Source of the DNA: Planctomycetaceae bacterium
GTDB taxonomy: Bacteria > Planctomycetota > Planctomycetia > Pirellulales > Thermoguttaceae
DNA: 24,947 bases
NCBI GenBank assembly: GCA_031267635.1
Contig: JAIRYX010000324.1
Span: forward strand, 1 to 24,947
Direction: 5' to 3'
The translations under genes and the position numbers were made by a program. The notes under the pieces were generated by a model, which was not told the origin of the DNA, ran no database searches, and worked only from the letters and a program-made list of their open reading frames with translations. This document shows positions 15,578 to 23,850 of the stretch, one piece after another. Position 1 is the stretch's first letter, and each line of letters opens with the position of its first letter.

Positions 15578-15682
15578 TATACTCATTGCACTTGAGTTTT
15601 CGGTTTTACGAATGGAGATTAAACTGGAGTTTACGGTATAACGACACCAGTGAAAACCGAAATTTCAAGTGCAAGAAGTATA
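15578..15682. repeat. Palindromic repeat family B, best copy
   Basis: TATACTCATTGCACTTGAG, TTTTCGGTTTT at the left is mirrored by AAAACCGAAATTTCAAGTGC and AAGAAGTATA at the right, giving imperfect inverted arms of about 29 bases. The centre has GGTATAACGACACCAGTG. It ends 7 bases from the DUF6807 gene stop, so it may act as its terminator. Confidence 0.7.
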
Positions 15683-15688
15683 AAAACG

Positions 15689-17452
15689 TCAAAACTTAAT
15701 AGTCGCATATTCCTGATACGCTTTTTCAATCGTTTCGGCGGAAACTTCGCCATCCCAAACGGCGACGCGATAGTCGAGCGTCAGCGTTGTATCCGGTTTT
15801 AAATCCAGCGGTTGCCGATGAAAGTTCAATGTGATACTCATATACGCAAAAGATTTTCCCGTCTCGCCCATCGTGAACGCCACCGTCGGTATAGAATTTT
15901 CCAGACGTCCGAACATGGCAACCGTTACCGGTTCGCCATTCAGTTTCGCAGTGTAAGCCATCCAATTGCAAGTTGTCAGCCGCTCGTCGCCGCGAAAAAC
16001 TTCCCCTACATTACCGTTGCTGTTAAAAAATCGTCCTTCTTTGTCCATCGTCTGGTCAAAACGAAGTCCCAAACCGAAATAATGATGGTTGCTCTTATCA
16101 AAATGAGCCGTTCTTCCTGTTGGCGGCGAAAAAACGCTTTGCCAGTCAAGTAACGTTACCGACTTCTCATCAACGCGGCTTTCCGAAACCATAATTTTCC
16201 GCTTTTCTGTAAGCAGTATTTCCGATTTGCTGTTTTTCCAATCGAGTTCTGAATTTAACACATTTTCTTTCGAGAGCAAAGAGGTCGTGATTTCTTTTCC
16301 CGCGTTGTTATTATATTCTTCCCAGAAATTACAGCCGTCCACCGCAACAGCAAACATCAATCCGTGATGATGCAAGTGGTCGTGAGGAGCGTCGCGCAAA
16401 ACATTGCGTCCCGACGGAGTCCGCAGCTTTTCAATGTACGGTTTAAACGGCACGTTGATATATCTGTAATCGGCGACCGTTTTTCCTGCGGTTTTCAAAA
16501 ATGCGTTCGCGCTTTGTTCCGAAAGCTGTTCCGCTTTGCCGCCTACGTTGAACCGATAAAGATTGCCGTCGCGCACAACATACAACGTATGTCCTTCGCC
16601 GCCGTCGCCGTTTGTTTGCGTTACCAAAGCGGAACAAGCAAACGCGTTCTCCGCAAAAACGTCTTTCCATGTTTTCGATTCGCGATTGTATTTTACCGGT
16701 TTCTTCTGAACGTCGAGCGCATAAAGCGTATCCAATCCGTCGCCGTTTTTGCCGAATGTGAAATCCCGCACGTTTGAGATTCCGAGAGATTCAACGCTAC
16801 TGTTTTGATAAAGCAGCAAGTTTCCTTTTTTATCGAGGAGAACCAGTTCATCGCCGGACGAATTGGTCACGTTTCCATACAATGCGGCGACGATTTCTTT
16901 TCCTTCAAGCAACTGCGAATAGGTTTTCCATTTCGGCGAAAAAAGATAAACATTTCCTGCACAGACAACTGCAAAATCGTTAGACATATTCGACGACTTC
17001 GATTTTCCCGCCGTGATTTGTTCAAAATAACCGGCAAGCGGTTCCCAACCTTTTTCCATAATCTCGCGAGTCCAACGAAACGCTTGACCGGCAAAAGTGC
17101 TTACAAACACTGAAGGAAATGATTCCTTGTCCGACCACCGCCCTGTCGCAAATGTTTTTATGTTACTCCCAAACGGTCCCAATAATTTTTTCGTTTTGAA
17201 ACTGTAAATGTGTAACGCTTTTTTAGCTTCGTCCAGAAAAAGCAACTGTTCGCTACCTTCTTCCAAAACATCAGCGGCAAGAATCGCATTGACTTTTATA
17301 TTGGGAACGGGTTGCGTAACGGAATTCGCGTCGAAGACCGAAATGATTTTATCGTCATTCAGCCACGCAATCCCAAATGAACCGGAAACCATTGTCTGAT
17401 TGGAATTGATCATGACAATAGCACATAAAATAGCGGATGATATTTGTATCAT
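15689..17452 (-). CDS. Exported protein with beta-propeller-like N-terminus and DUF6807 (PmoA-like) domain
   Basis: The product is 587 aa. A short hydrophobic N-terminus (MIQISSAILCAIVMI) suggests export. Residues about 30-320 contain repeated beta units with acidic turns such as EGSEQLLFLDE, SSGDELVLLDKKGN, KNGDGLDTLYALD and TNGDGGEGHTLYVV, resembling FG-GAP/VCBS-type propeller blades. Residues about 335-587 match DUF6807, also annotated as methane oxygenase PmoA although unrelated to particulate methane monooxygenase: RDAPHDHLHHHGLMFAVAVD, CNFWEE, HHYFGLGLRFDQ, TTCNWMAYT, AMFGR and the end DYRVAVWDGEV. The His-rich HDHLHHHG segment is the family hallmark. Activity is unknown; it often neighbours Gfo/Idh oxidoreductases, as here. 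The ribosome site is weak. Confidence 0.75.
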   Translation of the reverse strand: MIQISSAILCAIVMINSNQTMVSGSFGIAWLNDDKIISVFDANSVTQPVPNIKVNAILAADVLEEGSEQLLFLDEAKKALHIYSFKTKKLLGPFGSNIKTFATGRWSDKESFPSVFVSTFAGQAFRWTREIMEKGWEPLAGYFEQITAGKSKSSNMSNDFAVVCAGNVYLFSPKWKTYSQLLEGKEIVAALYGNVTNSSGDELVLLDKKGNLLLYQNSSVESLGISNVRDFTFGKNGDGLDTLYALDVQKKPVKYNRESKTWKDVFAENAFACSALVTQTNGDGGEGHTLYVVRDGNLYRFNVGGKAEQLSEQSANAFLKTAGKTVADYRYINVPFKPYIEKLRTPSGRNVLRDAPHDHLHHHGLMFAVAVDGCNFWEEYNNNAGKEITTSLLSKENVLNSELDWKNSKSEILLTEKRKIMVSESRVDEKSVTLLDWQSVFSPPTGRTAHFDKSNHHYFGLGLRFDQTMDKEGRFFNSNGNVGEVFRGDERLTTCNWMAYTAKLNGEPVTVAMFGRLENSIPTVAFTMGETGKSFAYMSITLNFHRQPLDLKPDTTLTLDYRVAVWDGEVSAETIEKAYQEYATIKF

Positions 17453-17654
17453 AGCTTTGATTTTCTAATTGTTTAATGGTTAACGGAATTTGACAAAAAC
17501 ATTATTGTTTTTGTCGAGGTAAAGGGACACAAGGGACTTGAGGGATTCGCTTTTTTGACTTTCGGAGCTTCTTTTTCAAGAGATTCGATTGTCCCAGAAG
17601 TCCCTAAAGCCCCAATTATCCCTTGATCGTTTGAGGAAATTTTTATTTCATTCT

Positions 17655-18482
17655 TCACGCAACAAGTTTTCGTAAATGATCAATACTTCGCGCCGCTTGT
17701 TCGATAGTTCCGCATTCGACGCTGAACGCAATATCTTGCGGAATCGTCTTGCAAATCGCAACGACACGCGCCCAATCAATCACGCCGTCGCCGCACGCGC
17801 AACCGACCGGCGTTCCGGTAACTGTTCCGCGTTCCGCGTCGGATTGCTGAACCGAAATATCTTTTGCGTGCAGGTGAACGAGTTTATGTTTGATTTTTTC
17901 AAGCCAAGCGTAAGGATCTTGACCGGCAAGATAGCTATTACCCGTGTCGAAATTCGCCCCGACCACAGGCGAACCGGCAAGATCAATGATTTTTTCGTAA
18001 AGATCGGGTTTCACCGTATATTGCTGATGCGGCTCAATACCGATTTTGACGTTCCGCGACTCGGCGAGAAATGCGGCTTCTTTCAAAACGTATTTCATCA
18101 ACACGAAATCTTCTTCCGCCGTCGTCCATTCTTTTTTCGGTCCTTCATCAGTATTAACAACCGGCGCGCCGCATTCCGCCGCAAACCGTACCGCTTGTTT
18201 CAGATAATCGGTCGAAGCATCCGGCTTGCAAAGCGGACAATGCGCCGAAAGAGCGGACAATTTAATATTGTACTTTTCACATGTGCGGCGTATCCGGTAC
18301 GGGTCTTCCAGCATCGAAACGCTGTGAAAATAACCGGCTTCGCTGAGCAATTCGCGTCCCCAGTGAACCATTGGTTCAATATATTCGTAACCGAGTTCCG
18401 CCGCTTTCGCCGCGCCCCACTCAAATGATTTGTCGTCGTGGCGAACGTATTCCATGTTCACACCAAGTAAAATGTTTCCCAT
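17655..18482 (-). CDS. Sugar phosphate isomerase/epimerase, xylose-isomerase-like TIM barrel
   Basis: The product is 275 aa, typical for the AP-endonuclease-2/xylose-isomerase-like TIM-barrel family. It has no signal peptide, so it is cytoplasmic. Likely metal and catalytic residues: E150 (KIGIEPHQQY), D179 (GANFDTGN), H205 (LVHLHAKD) and E256 (FSVECG), spaced as in D-psicose/D-tagatose 3-epimerase and inosose isomerase relatives. The N-terminal YIEPMVHWGRE is also typical. It should isomerise or epimerise a sugar or inositol derivative, usually feeding Gfo/Idh oxidoreductases such as the next gene upstream on the strand. It starts at 18482 with AAAGGA 12 bases upstream, a long spacing. Its stop is 200 bases from the DUF6807 start, so the two may be co-transcribed. 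Confidence 0.8.
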   Translation of the reverse strand: MGNILLGVNMEYVRHDDKSFEWGAAKAAELGYEYIEPMVHWGRELLSEAGYFHSVSMLEDPYRIRRTCEKYNIKLSALSAHCPLCKPDASTDYLKQAVRFAAECGAPVVNTDEGPKKEWTTAEEDFVLMKYVLKEAAFLAESRNVKIGIEPHQQYTVKPDLYEKIIDLAGSPVVGANFDTGNSYLAGQDPYAWLEKIKHKLVHLHAKDISVQQSDAERGTVTGTPVGCACGDGVIDWARVVAICKTIPQDIAFSVECGTIEQAARSIDHLRKLVA

Positions 18483-18615
18483 AATAATTTCTTATCCTTT
18501 TGAAAAGTTTGTTTTTTGACAAGTAACGTTAGACAATTTTTGTTTGTTGATCATCCACGAATATCACAAGAAATATCTCGTGATTTTTCGCGGATAATGA
18601 TTTTGTGTTTTTTTT

Positions 18616-19048
18616 GTTTATTTCACATTTTGGGGAGGGCTTGATTTATACAATACCGTAACGATTCAGTTGCCCAAGCCAAATAAATCCACACTGGGTA
18701 ACAATCTTAATAACGACGTCTCCATTGATTAGTCATCCGAAAGATTTTACTATTGCAGCCCTTATTTATCAAGTTTTCCTTAGTAGCCAACAAAGCCCTC
18801 AAACTCGCCCTTATGACCTTATTTTTTAGATCATGAATTTTTATCAAAACAATGGAACGAACAATAAGGGCGCATATTGTGCAATTCGGGCTACTAAGGG
18901 AATTTTATAAATAAGGGCGGCAATCGTAGTATTTTCCGGTGAAACAGTAAGTATTCAGTTGCCAAGTGCGGATTGATTTGGCTTGGGCAACGGACGCCAT
19001 CGTTTTCTATTGCGTTTTCAAAATTGTCCCCCAAAAACGAAATAACCA
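18616..19048. repeat. Composite inverted repeat of family A (MITE-like), most complete copy
   Basis: The left arm (18650-18815) has the blocks CGATTCAGTTGCCCAAGCC, AAATAAATCCACACTGGG, ATTTTACTATTGCAGCCC, TTATTTATCAAGTTTTCC, TTAGTAGCC, and ACTCGCCCTTATGACC. The right arm (18866-18995) has their inverse: AATAAGGGCGCATATTGTGC, GGGCTACTAAGGGAATTTTA, TAAATAAGGGCGGCAATCGT, AGTATTCAGTTGCCAAGTGC, GGATTGATTTGGCTTGGGC. Family D sequence (TTTATTTCACATTTTGGGG) precedes it, and GTCCCCCAAAAACGAAAT ends it, also present at 15340-15360. No transposase is inside. Confidence 0.7.
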
Positions 19049-19053
19049 GTTTT

Positions 19054-20361
19054 TTATTTCATCACAATGGATTGTTTTTCAAAATCAAACATTGCAACTT
19101 TATTTTCACGATGCGACAAAATCCCCATGGACAACGGGGCTTGTACGCGAACGCCAATTGAAATCGGACACATGACCTCTTGACGGCTTTTTACACATTC
19201 GAGCAGATTCTTCCATAGTTTGCCAGTGTCGCCGTTGCCTGCCCAAGGTATCGTTATCTCCGGCTTGTTCTCATCCACTTTGCCGTTTACCCACGGAACA
19301 ATGCGTACGCCGTTATATTTAGATGCGTCGCTACGTCCCTGAATCATTCCCCAAAGGATGACGCCGTCCGTACCGCGAATCACGGTATCTTTGCCGTAAT
19401 AATTGGAAAGCGAATTGGTCATCACAACACTCGGACCGTCTTTGTAGTCGGCAATGATGTTGCATTGGTCGGGAACTTCACGCGGAGGCGGATATTGGAA
19501 CATGCCGCCGCCACCGAAAACGCGAACAGGATAATCCAATCCCAAAAGAGCAAAAATCGGCGTGTAAGTATGAACAAGCAAATCTGTTGACGGACCGCCG
19601 GCATAATCCCAATACAACCGCCATTGGAAAAATCGGGACACACTATATTCTCGATTCTCGTTAGCGGAATGTTTCAGAAAACGCTCCCAATCCAAATCGG
19701 GACCGGGCTTGGCATTTTGGTCGGGAATCGGCATTCTTTCACCGAAATCGCTTCGCCGAAAATAACCGCATTCGACCTGAACCGGTTTACCGATAATTCC
19801 GTCTTGAATGAGTTCACGGATTTTCGGGTAATTGTCGTCCGCCATGTGTTGCGTGCCGACTTGAACCAGTTTTCCTTTTTCTTTGGCAACCTGTTCAATT
19901 TTTTTCGCCAACTCGAATTGCGACCAATGCGTCAACGGTTTCTCGCAAAAAACATCTTTTCCGGCGTTAATTGCGTCGATTGCGTGGTAGGCGTGGTGGT
20001 GATCCGGCGACGCAATACAAACAACATCGACATTTTTATCTTGTAAAAGGTCTTCGTGTTTGTCGTACATTTTGGAATCGCCGGTTTTTTGCGAAGCGGC
20101 GATCAGACGCGGGCGGTAAACATCGCAAACCGCAACCGGTTCGGCGATACCTTGTTGTTTGAAACGGTTCACGATCCAAAGATGCTCTCCGCAACGTCCG
20201 CCGGTTCCGATAAACCCAACGCCGATACGTTCATTTGCGCCTTTTGCCTGCGCGGGAACAATCTGCGGCGCGGCAAACATTGCCATTGCCGATGTGGTCG
20301 CCGCTGCGGTTTTCAGAAAATCGCGGCGTGACGTTTGATGAAAATCAGTTTGTTTTTTCAT
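19054..20361 (-). CDS. Tat-exported Gfo/Idh/MocA family oxidoreductase
   Basis: The product is 435 aa from the ATG at 20361, chosen because GAGGAG sits 7 bases upstream and it opens a twin-arginine signal (TSRRDFLKTAAATTSAMAMF, cut after VPAQA); the frame extends 34 codons further without a ribosome site. The Rossmann fold has VGFIGTGGRCGEH. The family motif DVFCEKPLTH follows VVCIASPDHHHAYHAIDAIN, and the C-terminal part carries the substrate domain (QWRLYWDYAGGPSTDLLVH). Members oxidise or reduce sugars and cyclitols with NAD(P); secreted Tat versions with tightly bound cofactor are common in planctomycetes. The upstream isomerase and DUF6807 genes suggest a shared sugar-modifying role. The substrate is unknown. 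Confidence 0.88.
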   Translation of the reverse strand: MKKQTDFHQTSRRDFLKTAAATTSAMAMFAAPQIVPAQAKGANERIGVGFIGTGGRCGEHLWIVNRFKQQGIAEPVAVCDVYRPRLIAASQKTGDSKMYDKHEDLLQDKNVDVVCIASPDHHHAYHAIDAINAGKDVFCEKPLTHWSQFELAKKIEQVAKEKGKLVQVGTQHMADDNYPKIRELIQDGIIGKPVQVECGYFRRSDFGERMPIPDQNAKPGPDLDWERFLKHSANENREYSVSRFFQWRLYWDYAGGPSTDLLVHTYTPIFALLGLDYPVRVFGGGGMFQYPPPREVPDQCNIIADYKDGPSVVMTNSLSNYYGKDTVIRGTDGVILWGMIQGRSDASKYNGVRIVPWVNGKVDENKPEITIPWAGNGDTGKLWKNLLECVKSRQEVMCPISIGVRVQAPLSMGILSHRENKVAMFDFEKQSIVMK

Positions 20362-20498
20362 AATTTGCTCCTCAAAAAGGATGGGGAAATGTCGAGCCAA
20401 ATTAAAGTCTTGCCCCAACAAAATCGCGGCAAAAACAACTTTTACCGCACATGACAGAAACAATTATAAAAAAACATTCACACAAAACAATCGCAATC

Positions 20499-20534
20499 AT
20501 GTTTAAAATTTTACAATTGTAAAATTTTAAACAT
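20499..20534. repeat. 36-nt perfect palindrome upstream of the Gfo/Idh gene
   Basis: ATGTTTAAAATTTTACAA (20499-20516) is followed by its exact complement inverse (20517-20534). It lies 138 bases before the Gfo/Idh start and could be an operator or terminator hairpin. It is AT-rich, so chance is more plausible than for the 61-nt palindrome. Confidence 0.6.
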
Positions 20535-20558
20535 CAAGAAAAAAACGGTAAAAATCCT

Positions 20559-20650
20559 TGCTTATTTCGCATTTTGAGAGTCTTATATCTTCTATAAAAA
20601 TGCTAAAGGAGATTTTCGTCTTCGACTCCCCCAAACGTGAAATAAGCAGA
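20559..20650. repeat. Family D inverted repeat
   Basis: TGCTTATTTCGCATTTTGAG (20559-) is mirrored imperfectly by CCCCAAACGTGAAATAAGCA (to 20649). The same arm sequence precedes family A copies at 8458, 18616 and 24688. Confidence 0.55.
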
Positions 20651-20671
20651 AAAATTTAGAGAGAACAGCAA

Positions 20672-20795
20672 CAGGAGCGTTCGGGACAAAAGGAGTGATG
20701 AATGATCGGCGATAAATGTGTTGGGCAGACGCATAGAAATTGCAGGCAAACGCAAGGTCTGCCCATACGTATTCTGTCCTCTTTTGTTCCAAGCT
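20672..20795. repeat. Imperfect 124-nt hairpin after the histidine kinase gene
   Basis: Outer arms GGGACAAAAGGAG and CCTCTTTTGTTCC are near-complementary, and the inner arms GGGCAGAC (20723-20730) and GTCTGCCC (20757-20764) pair perfectly. It lies just beyond the kinase stop on the minus strand. It may terminate that transcript, or be another dispersed element. Confidence 0.4.
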
Positions 20796-20804
20796 TTCCT
20801 TTTC

Positions 20805-22502
20805 CTAACGCTGTCGAAGGGCGATCTCTTTCGATTTCAACGCGGCGAGTTTTTCCGCTTCGGGAGACGTTACCGGAATCTCGATCTGAAAGACTGCGCC
20901 TAATCCCAATCCCGCACTGTACGCTTCAATGCGTCCCTGATGTTCGCTGACAATTCGATGCGTAATCGAAAGTCCCAATCCTGTCCCTTGACCGTTCTTT
21001 CGTTTCGTGAAAAATGGCTCAAAGACATTTTGCAAAACGTCCGTCTCCATGCCGCAACCGTTATCCTCGAACGCAAGATGCACCATGTCGTCTTTTTCAG
21101 AGAGCCGTATCCAAACCGTGCCGCCGTCTTCGATGGAATCCAGAGCGTTTGTCAGAAGATTGAGCGTGACCTGTTTCATCTCCTGCGGGTTGACAAGCGC
21201 ATAAAGCGACGACGGCGTTTCAAGACGGATATGTTTTTCTTTATATTTGCCGAGATGCCTCAACATATCAACAATCTTGGAAATCAACTCTGAAAGATTT
21301 GTGCGCTCGCGGATTTTTCGTTCCGCCCGCGCGAAATCCAGCAGTTTTTCGGTGATTTCTTTACAGCGGAACGCTTCTTCTTGAATCATCGCAAGATAGC
21401 GTTCAATCACATCGCGGTCGGAGTTTTGCACCGGATCGTTTTGCGGATTCGCCTTCGGGTGTTGTTGAGCTTGCTCAAGGATCGGCAACATACGCCGTTG
21501 TAACGATTCCGCGCTCATGGCAATTGACGCCAGAGGATTGTTGATTTCATGCGCGACTCCCGCCGCTAAAAAACCGACGCTTGCTAAACGTTCTGTCCGC
21601 ACGAGTTCGCTTGATTTTGCTTTCACTTGCGCGTCGAGATCATTACGTATTGTCTCGAACCGCTCCGTCATTTGATTAAACGCTTCGGCAAGCTGTGTCA
21701 TTTCATCTTTCGCATTTAGTTTGATTCGATAGTTGAAACGTCCTTGCGCCACCATTTGAGCGCCGGAAACCAGCGTTTGAAGCGGATAGAAAATCCCCGC
21801 GAACATCAACCGCAATAAGATGAAAAGAATTGCCGCCGAAATCACCGCCGCAGTAACAACGATACCGAGAAAGATGCGGTATTGCGATTTAATATTACCG
21901 GCATAATCCGTGAGTTGCGATTGTTGCCGTTCGAGAAACTTCCGCGAATGAAAGCTGATTTCGTCGAGTTTTTCGCTCAACCATTTCAGCGTTGCCGTAT
22001 CGTTCAGTTTTGCCGGATCATCTCCGCGAAATTCAACGTCATCTAACACAACGGCAATTTCACGAAGGTTTTGCCATTCCGCCAAACGGTCTTCCGGTAC
22101 ATCCGGCTGTTCATGACGCAACATCCGCTCGCAACTCCGTTCCAGCGTCCGCAATATCTTTAAATTCGAGACAAACGATTGCTTTTGATTCTGACCGAGT
22201 ATCTCTTTATGAAGCGTTGGATCGGAGACGCCAATCGTAAAACGGTAGCGATTAAGAAACGTTTCGCGTTCTTTTTGCGATTCCTGAAGCGATTCCACCT
22301 GTCGTTGCATTTGCGAAATCTGATGAGATAACTCCGCCGCAAGCGGCAATTCGCTGGAACGCCGACTGATGAACAACACGGAATCCCGATAAAGCCGCAC
22401 CGCCGCAATTCCTGTTCCCGCCAGAATCAGCAGTAGGAAAAGCAACAGCATTAAGACGAGCTTGATTTTTTTCCGAATGGAAACCGAAGAATGCCGCGAC
22501 AT
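20805..22502 (-). CDS. Membrane-bound sensor histidine kinase
   Basis: The product is 565 aa. TM1 is at about 15-36 (LVLMLLLFLLLILAGTGIAA). A periplasmic helical sensor of about 170 residues is followed by TM2 at about 210-238, HAMP at about 235-290 (PLQTLVSGAQMVAQGRFNYR), and a linker coil. The HisKA domain carries phospho-acceptor H318 in GVAHEINNPLASI. The HATPase domain has the N-box NLLTNALDSI (N452), the G1 box FEDNGCGM (D480), the F-box FEPFFTK and the G2 box GQGTGLGLSI. All key residues are present, so it should autophosphorylate. No response regulator is adjacent, so it is an orphan within this window. The HEINNPL subtype resembles NtrB/ZraS-like kinases, which often feed sigma-54 activators. 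The ribosome site AAAGGA lies about 10 bases before the ATG. Confidence 0.92.
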   Translation of the reverse strand: MSRHSSVSIRKKIKLVLMLLLFLLLILAGTGIAAVRLYRDSVLFISRRSSELPLAAELSHQISQMQRQVESLQESQKERETFLNRYRFTIGVSDPTLHKEILGQNQKQSFVSNLKILRTLERSCERMLRHEQPDVPEDRLAEWQNLREIAVVLDDVEFRGDDPAKLNDTATLKWLSEKLDEISFHSRKFLERQQSQLTDYAGNIKSQYRIFLGIVVTAAVISAAILFILLRLMFAGIFYPLQTLVSGAQMVAQGRFNYRIKLNAKDEMTQLAEAFNQMTERFETIRNDLDAQVKAKSSELVRTERLASVGFLAAGVAHEINNPLASIAMSAESLQRRMLPILEQAQQHPKANPQNDPVQNSDRDVIERYLAMIQEEAFRCKEITEKLLDFARAERKIRERTNLSELISKIVDMLRHLGKYKEKHIRLETPSSLYALVNPQEMKQVTLNLLTNALDSIEDGGTVWIRLSEKDDMVHLAFEDNGCGMETDVLQNVFEPFFTKRKNGQGTGLGLSITHRIVSEHQGRIEAYSAGLGLGAVFQIEIPVTSPEAEKLAALKSKEIALRQR

Positions 22503-22878
22503 GGCGCGAATCCTTTCTTTGTGGACGTCATTGCGAGGAGTTATTTTTCGACAAGATCATTAATCCCCCAAAGCCGCGAACTTTCGCGAAAACATCCGAA
22601 TCGCTTTGAGATTTCACCCGCTTGGAACGTTCCAAGCTACCGTCCCGCTTCATGCTGAACATTTTACAATAAACTGATCTTTTTTCTATTGGGAAGGAAA
22701 AATTTTCTCCCCAAACGTCAGCTCATTCCGTCGCGCAAGAATTGAAAACAGTAACCGACTCAAACAGTGGAGATTTCCACGAAAGAATTAAATTTTGAAC
22801 TCAATAAGCTCGGCTCGTGCGAAAAAATAACAAAATTTCCACAAGATTAACTTTTGAGAAGAACATATGGAAATCGTT
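22503..22878. other. Spacer upstream of the histidine kinase
   Basis: There is no gene. It contains an 18-nt perfect palindrome GCTTGGAACGTTCCAAGC at 22620-22637, about 120 bases before the kinase start, which could be a binding site for a dimeric regulator. AT-rich beyond 22780. Confidence 0.5.
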
Positions 22879-22968
22879 AGGGAACTTCTAAAAACCTTCC
22901 CAAAATATTCGTAAGCCCTTATTTTTCAACAATCCCGTGTGTTGAAAATGAGGTTTTTAGAAGTCCCC
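22879..22968. repeat. Palindromic repeat family C, copy 2
   Basis: AGGGAACTTCTAAAAACCT (22879-) and AGGTTTTTAGAAGTCCCC (to 22968) are inverted arms with one mismatch. An inner pair ATTTTTCAACA/TGTTGAAAAT forms a second stem. The arms match those at 275-362. Confidence 0.75.
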
Positions 22969-23126
22969 GTTAGTTATTACCGCGATATTCCACAGATAAA
23001 AAGCTTTGTGGTGAAATACTTTCACGGACAGAAATTACACTTTATACTTCGCGCACAAAGTTTTAGGCGGTAATCGTTTTTCCTCGAAACCAAGGTAATT
23101 TCCTGCCGTGTAAAGCATACGGAATT

Positions 23127-23423
23127 TCAATCGCCGATGCCGACAAGCATTTTTTCAAGAGCGGCGTCCATTTTTTCATCTGTGTCATAGGTACCAGCGG
23201 CAATCTCGAAACGAATCCGGTTAACCAGATCGTAACGAACTTCGTCTGAACCGGTTTCGCGAGCGGTTTGAGCTTGTTGCGCCGCATGGGAAAGCGTAAT
23301 CTTATCAGTGTCGTATTTCGACATAAGTTTTTGCGACGCCAGAGTTTGCTGCGATTTGACAGCAGAATGCGGAGCCGAAACGGAATGCGAACCATGAACA
23401 AATTGCGAACCGGAAATATTCAT
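23127..23423 (-). CDS. flgM: Anti-sigma-28 factor FlgM-like protein
   Basis: The product is 98 aa, a usual FlgM size. The N-terminal half is Ser/His/Gln-rich and probably unstructured (GSQFVHGSHSVSAPHSAVKS). The C-terminal half carries the sigma-binding pattern: DKITLSHAAQQAQTA, then VRYDLVNRIRFEIAAGTYDT and DEKMDAALEKMLVGI, matching FlgM's R-x-x-x-V-x-x-I-R-x-x-I-x-x-G-x-Y helices. FlgM holds sigma-28 inactive until the hook is complete and is then exported through the flagellar secretion channel. No other flagellar gene is in the window, and I found no sigma-28 or sigma-54 promoter upstream. GGGAG lies 9 bases before the ATG. Confidence 0.75.
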   Translation of the reverse strand: MNISGSQFVHGSHSVSAPHSAVKSQQTLASQKLMSKYDTDKITLSHAAQQAQTARETGSDEVRYDLVNRIRFEIAAGTYDTDEKMDAALEKMLVGIGD

Positions 23424-23850
23424 TTTTATTCTCCCAGGTAATATTTTGTCTCACTGTTTTTTAATTGAAGAAGCAAGATCAGTTAAAATTCTCTTATCAA
23501 AAACCAAAATCATGGAGGCGGTGCAACCTGATTTCCACGACTGTTTTGGTCATCGCTTGGTTGCGTTTTCCTCGCATAGAGATTAATACGCAACTGATGA
23601 AAATTCGGATGGGGGTTTTCCAAATTTTTTCAAAAAAACGGCTTTTTGTTCTCTTGTGTCAATTTGTACAAGCTATGCAAACTGTAAGTATGTTTTTCTT
23701 GTAGAAATATCTTCAAAAGCCCAAAACTATCATCATTTCAATCGACCAATGACTCGATTGCTTTGAGAAATTCCCAAACTGATTTCATTATAACAACTTG
23801 GAATATTTTACGTTTTATGTCAAGTTGTATTTTTATTTCAAGGAAACAGA
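23424..23850. other. Spacer, no gene seen
   Basis: AT-rich. A 7-bp hairpin CAATCGA/TCGATTG (23739-23760) is the only structure noticed. Open frames here lack ribosome sites and protein-like composition. Confidence 0.4.

Noticed and set aside
17473..17658. 61-codon minus-strand ORF with a GTG overlapping the isomerase stop
   Set aside because: The overlap would suit translational coupling, but there is no ribosome site and the peptide (SLEKEAPKVKKANPSSPLCP) reads like spacer DNA rather than a folded protein.
17676..18428. 250-codon plus-strand ORF opposite the isomerase
   Set aside because: It is a shadow of the conserved TIM-barrel gene, rich in Arg/Phe/Asn as expected from antisense reading.
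20592..20792. 66-codon minus-strand ORF after the histidine kinase, TTG start with AAAGGA
   Set aside because: It lies wholly within two imperfect hairpin repeats (20559-20650, 20672-20795), and its sequence is explained by the repeat arms.
23063..23401. 112-codon minus-strand ORF overlapping flgM in another frame
   Set aside because: The flgM frame has the family pattern and the ribosome site; this one has neither.
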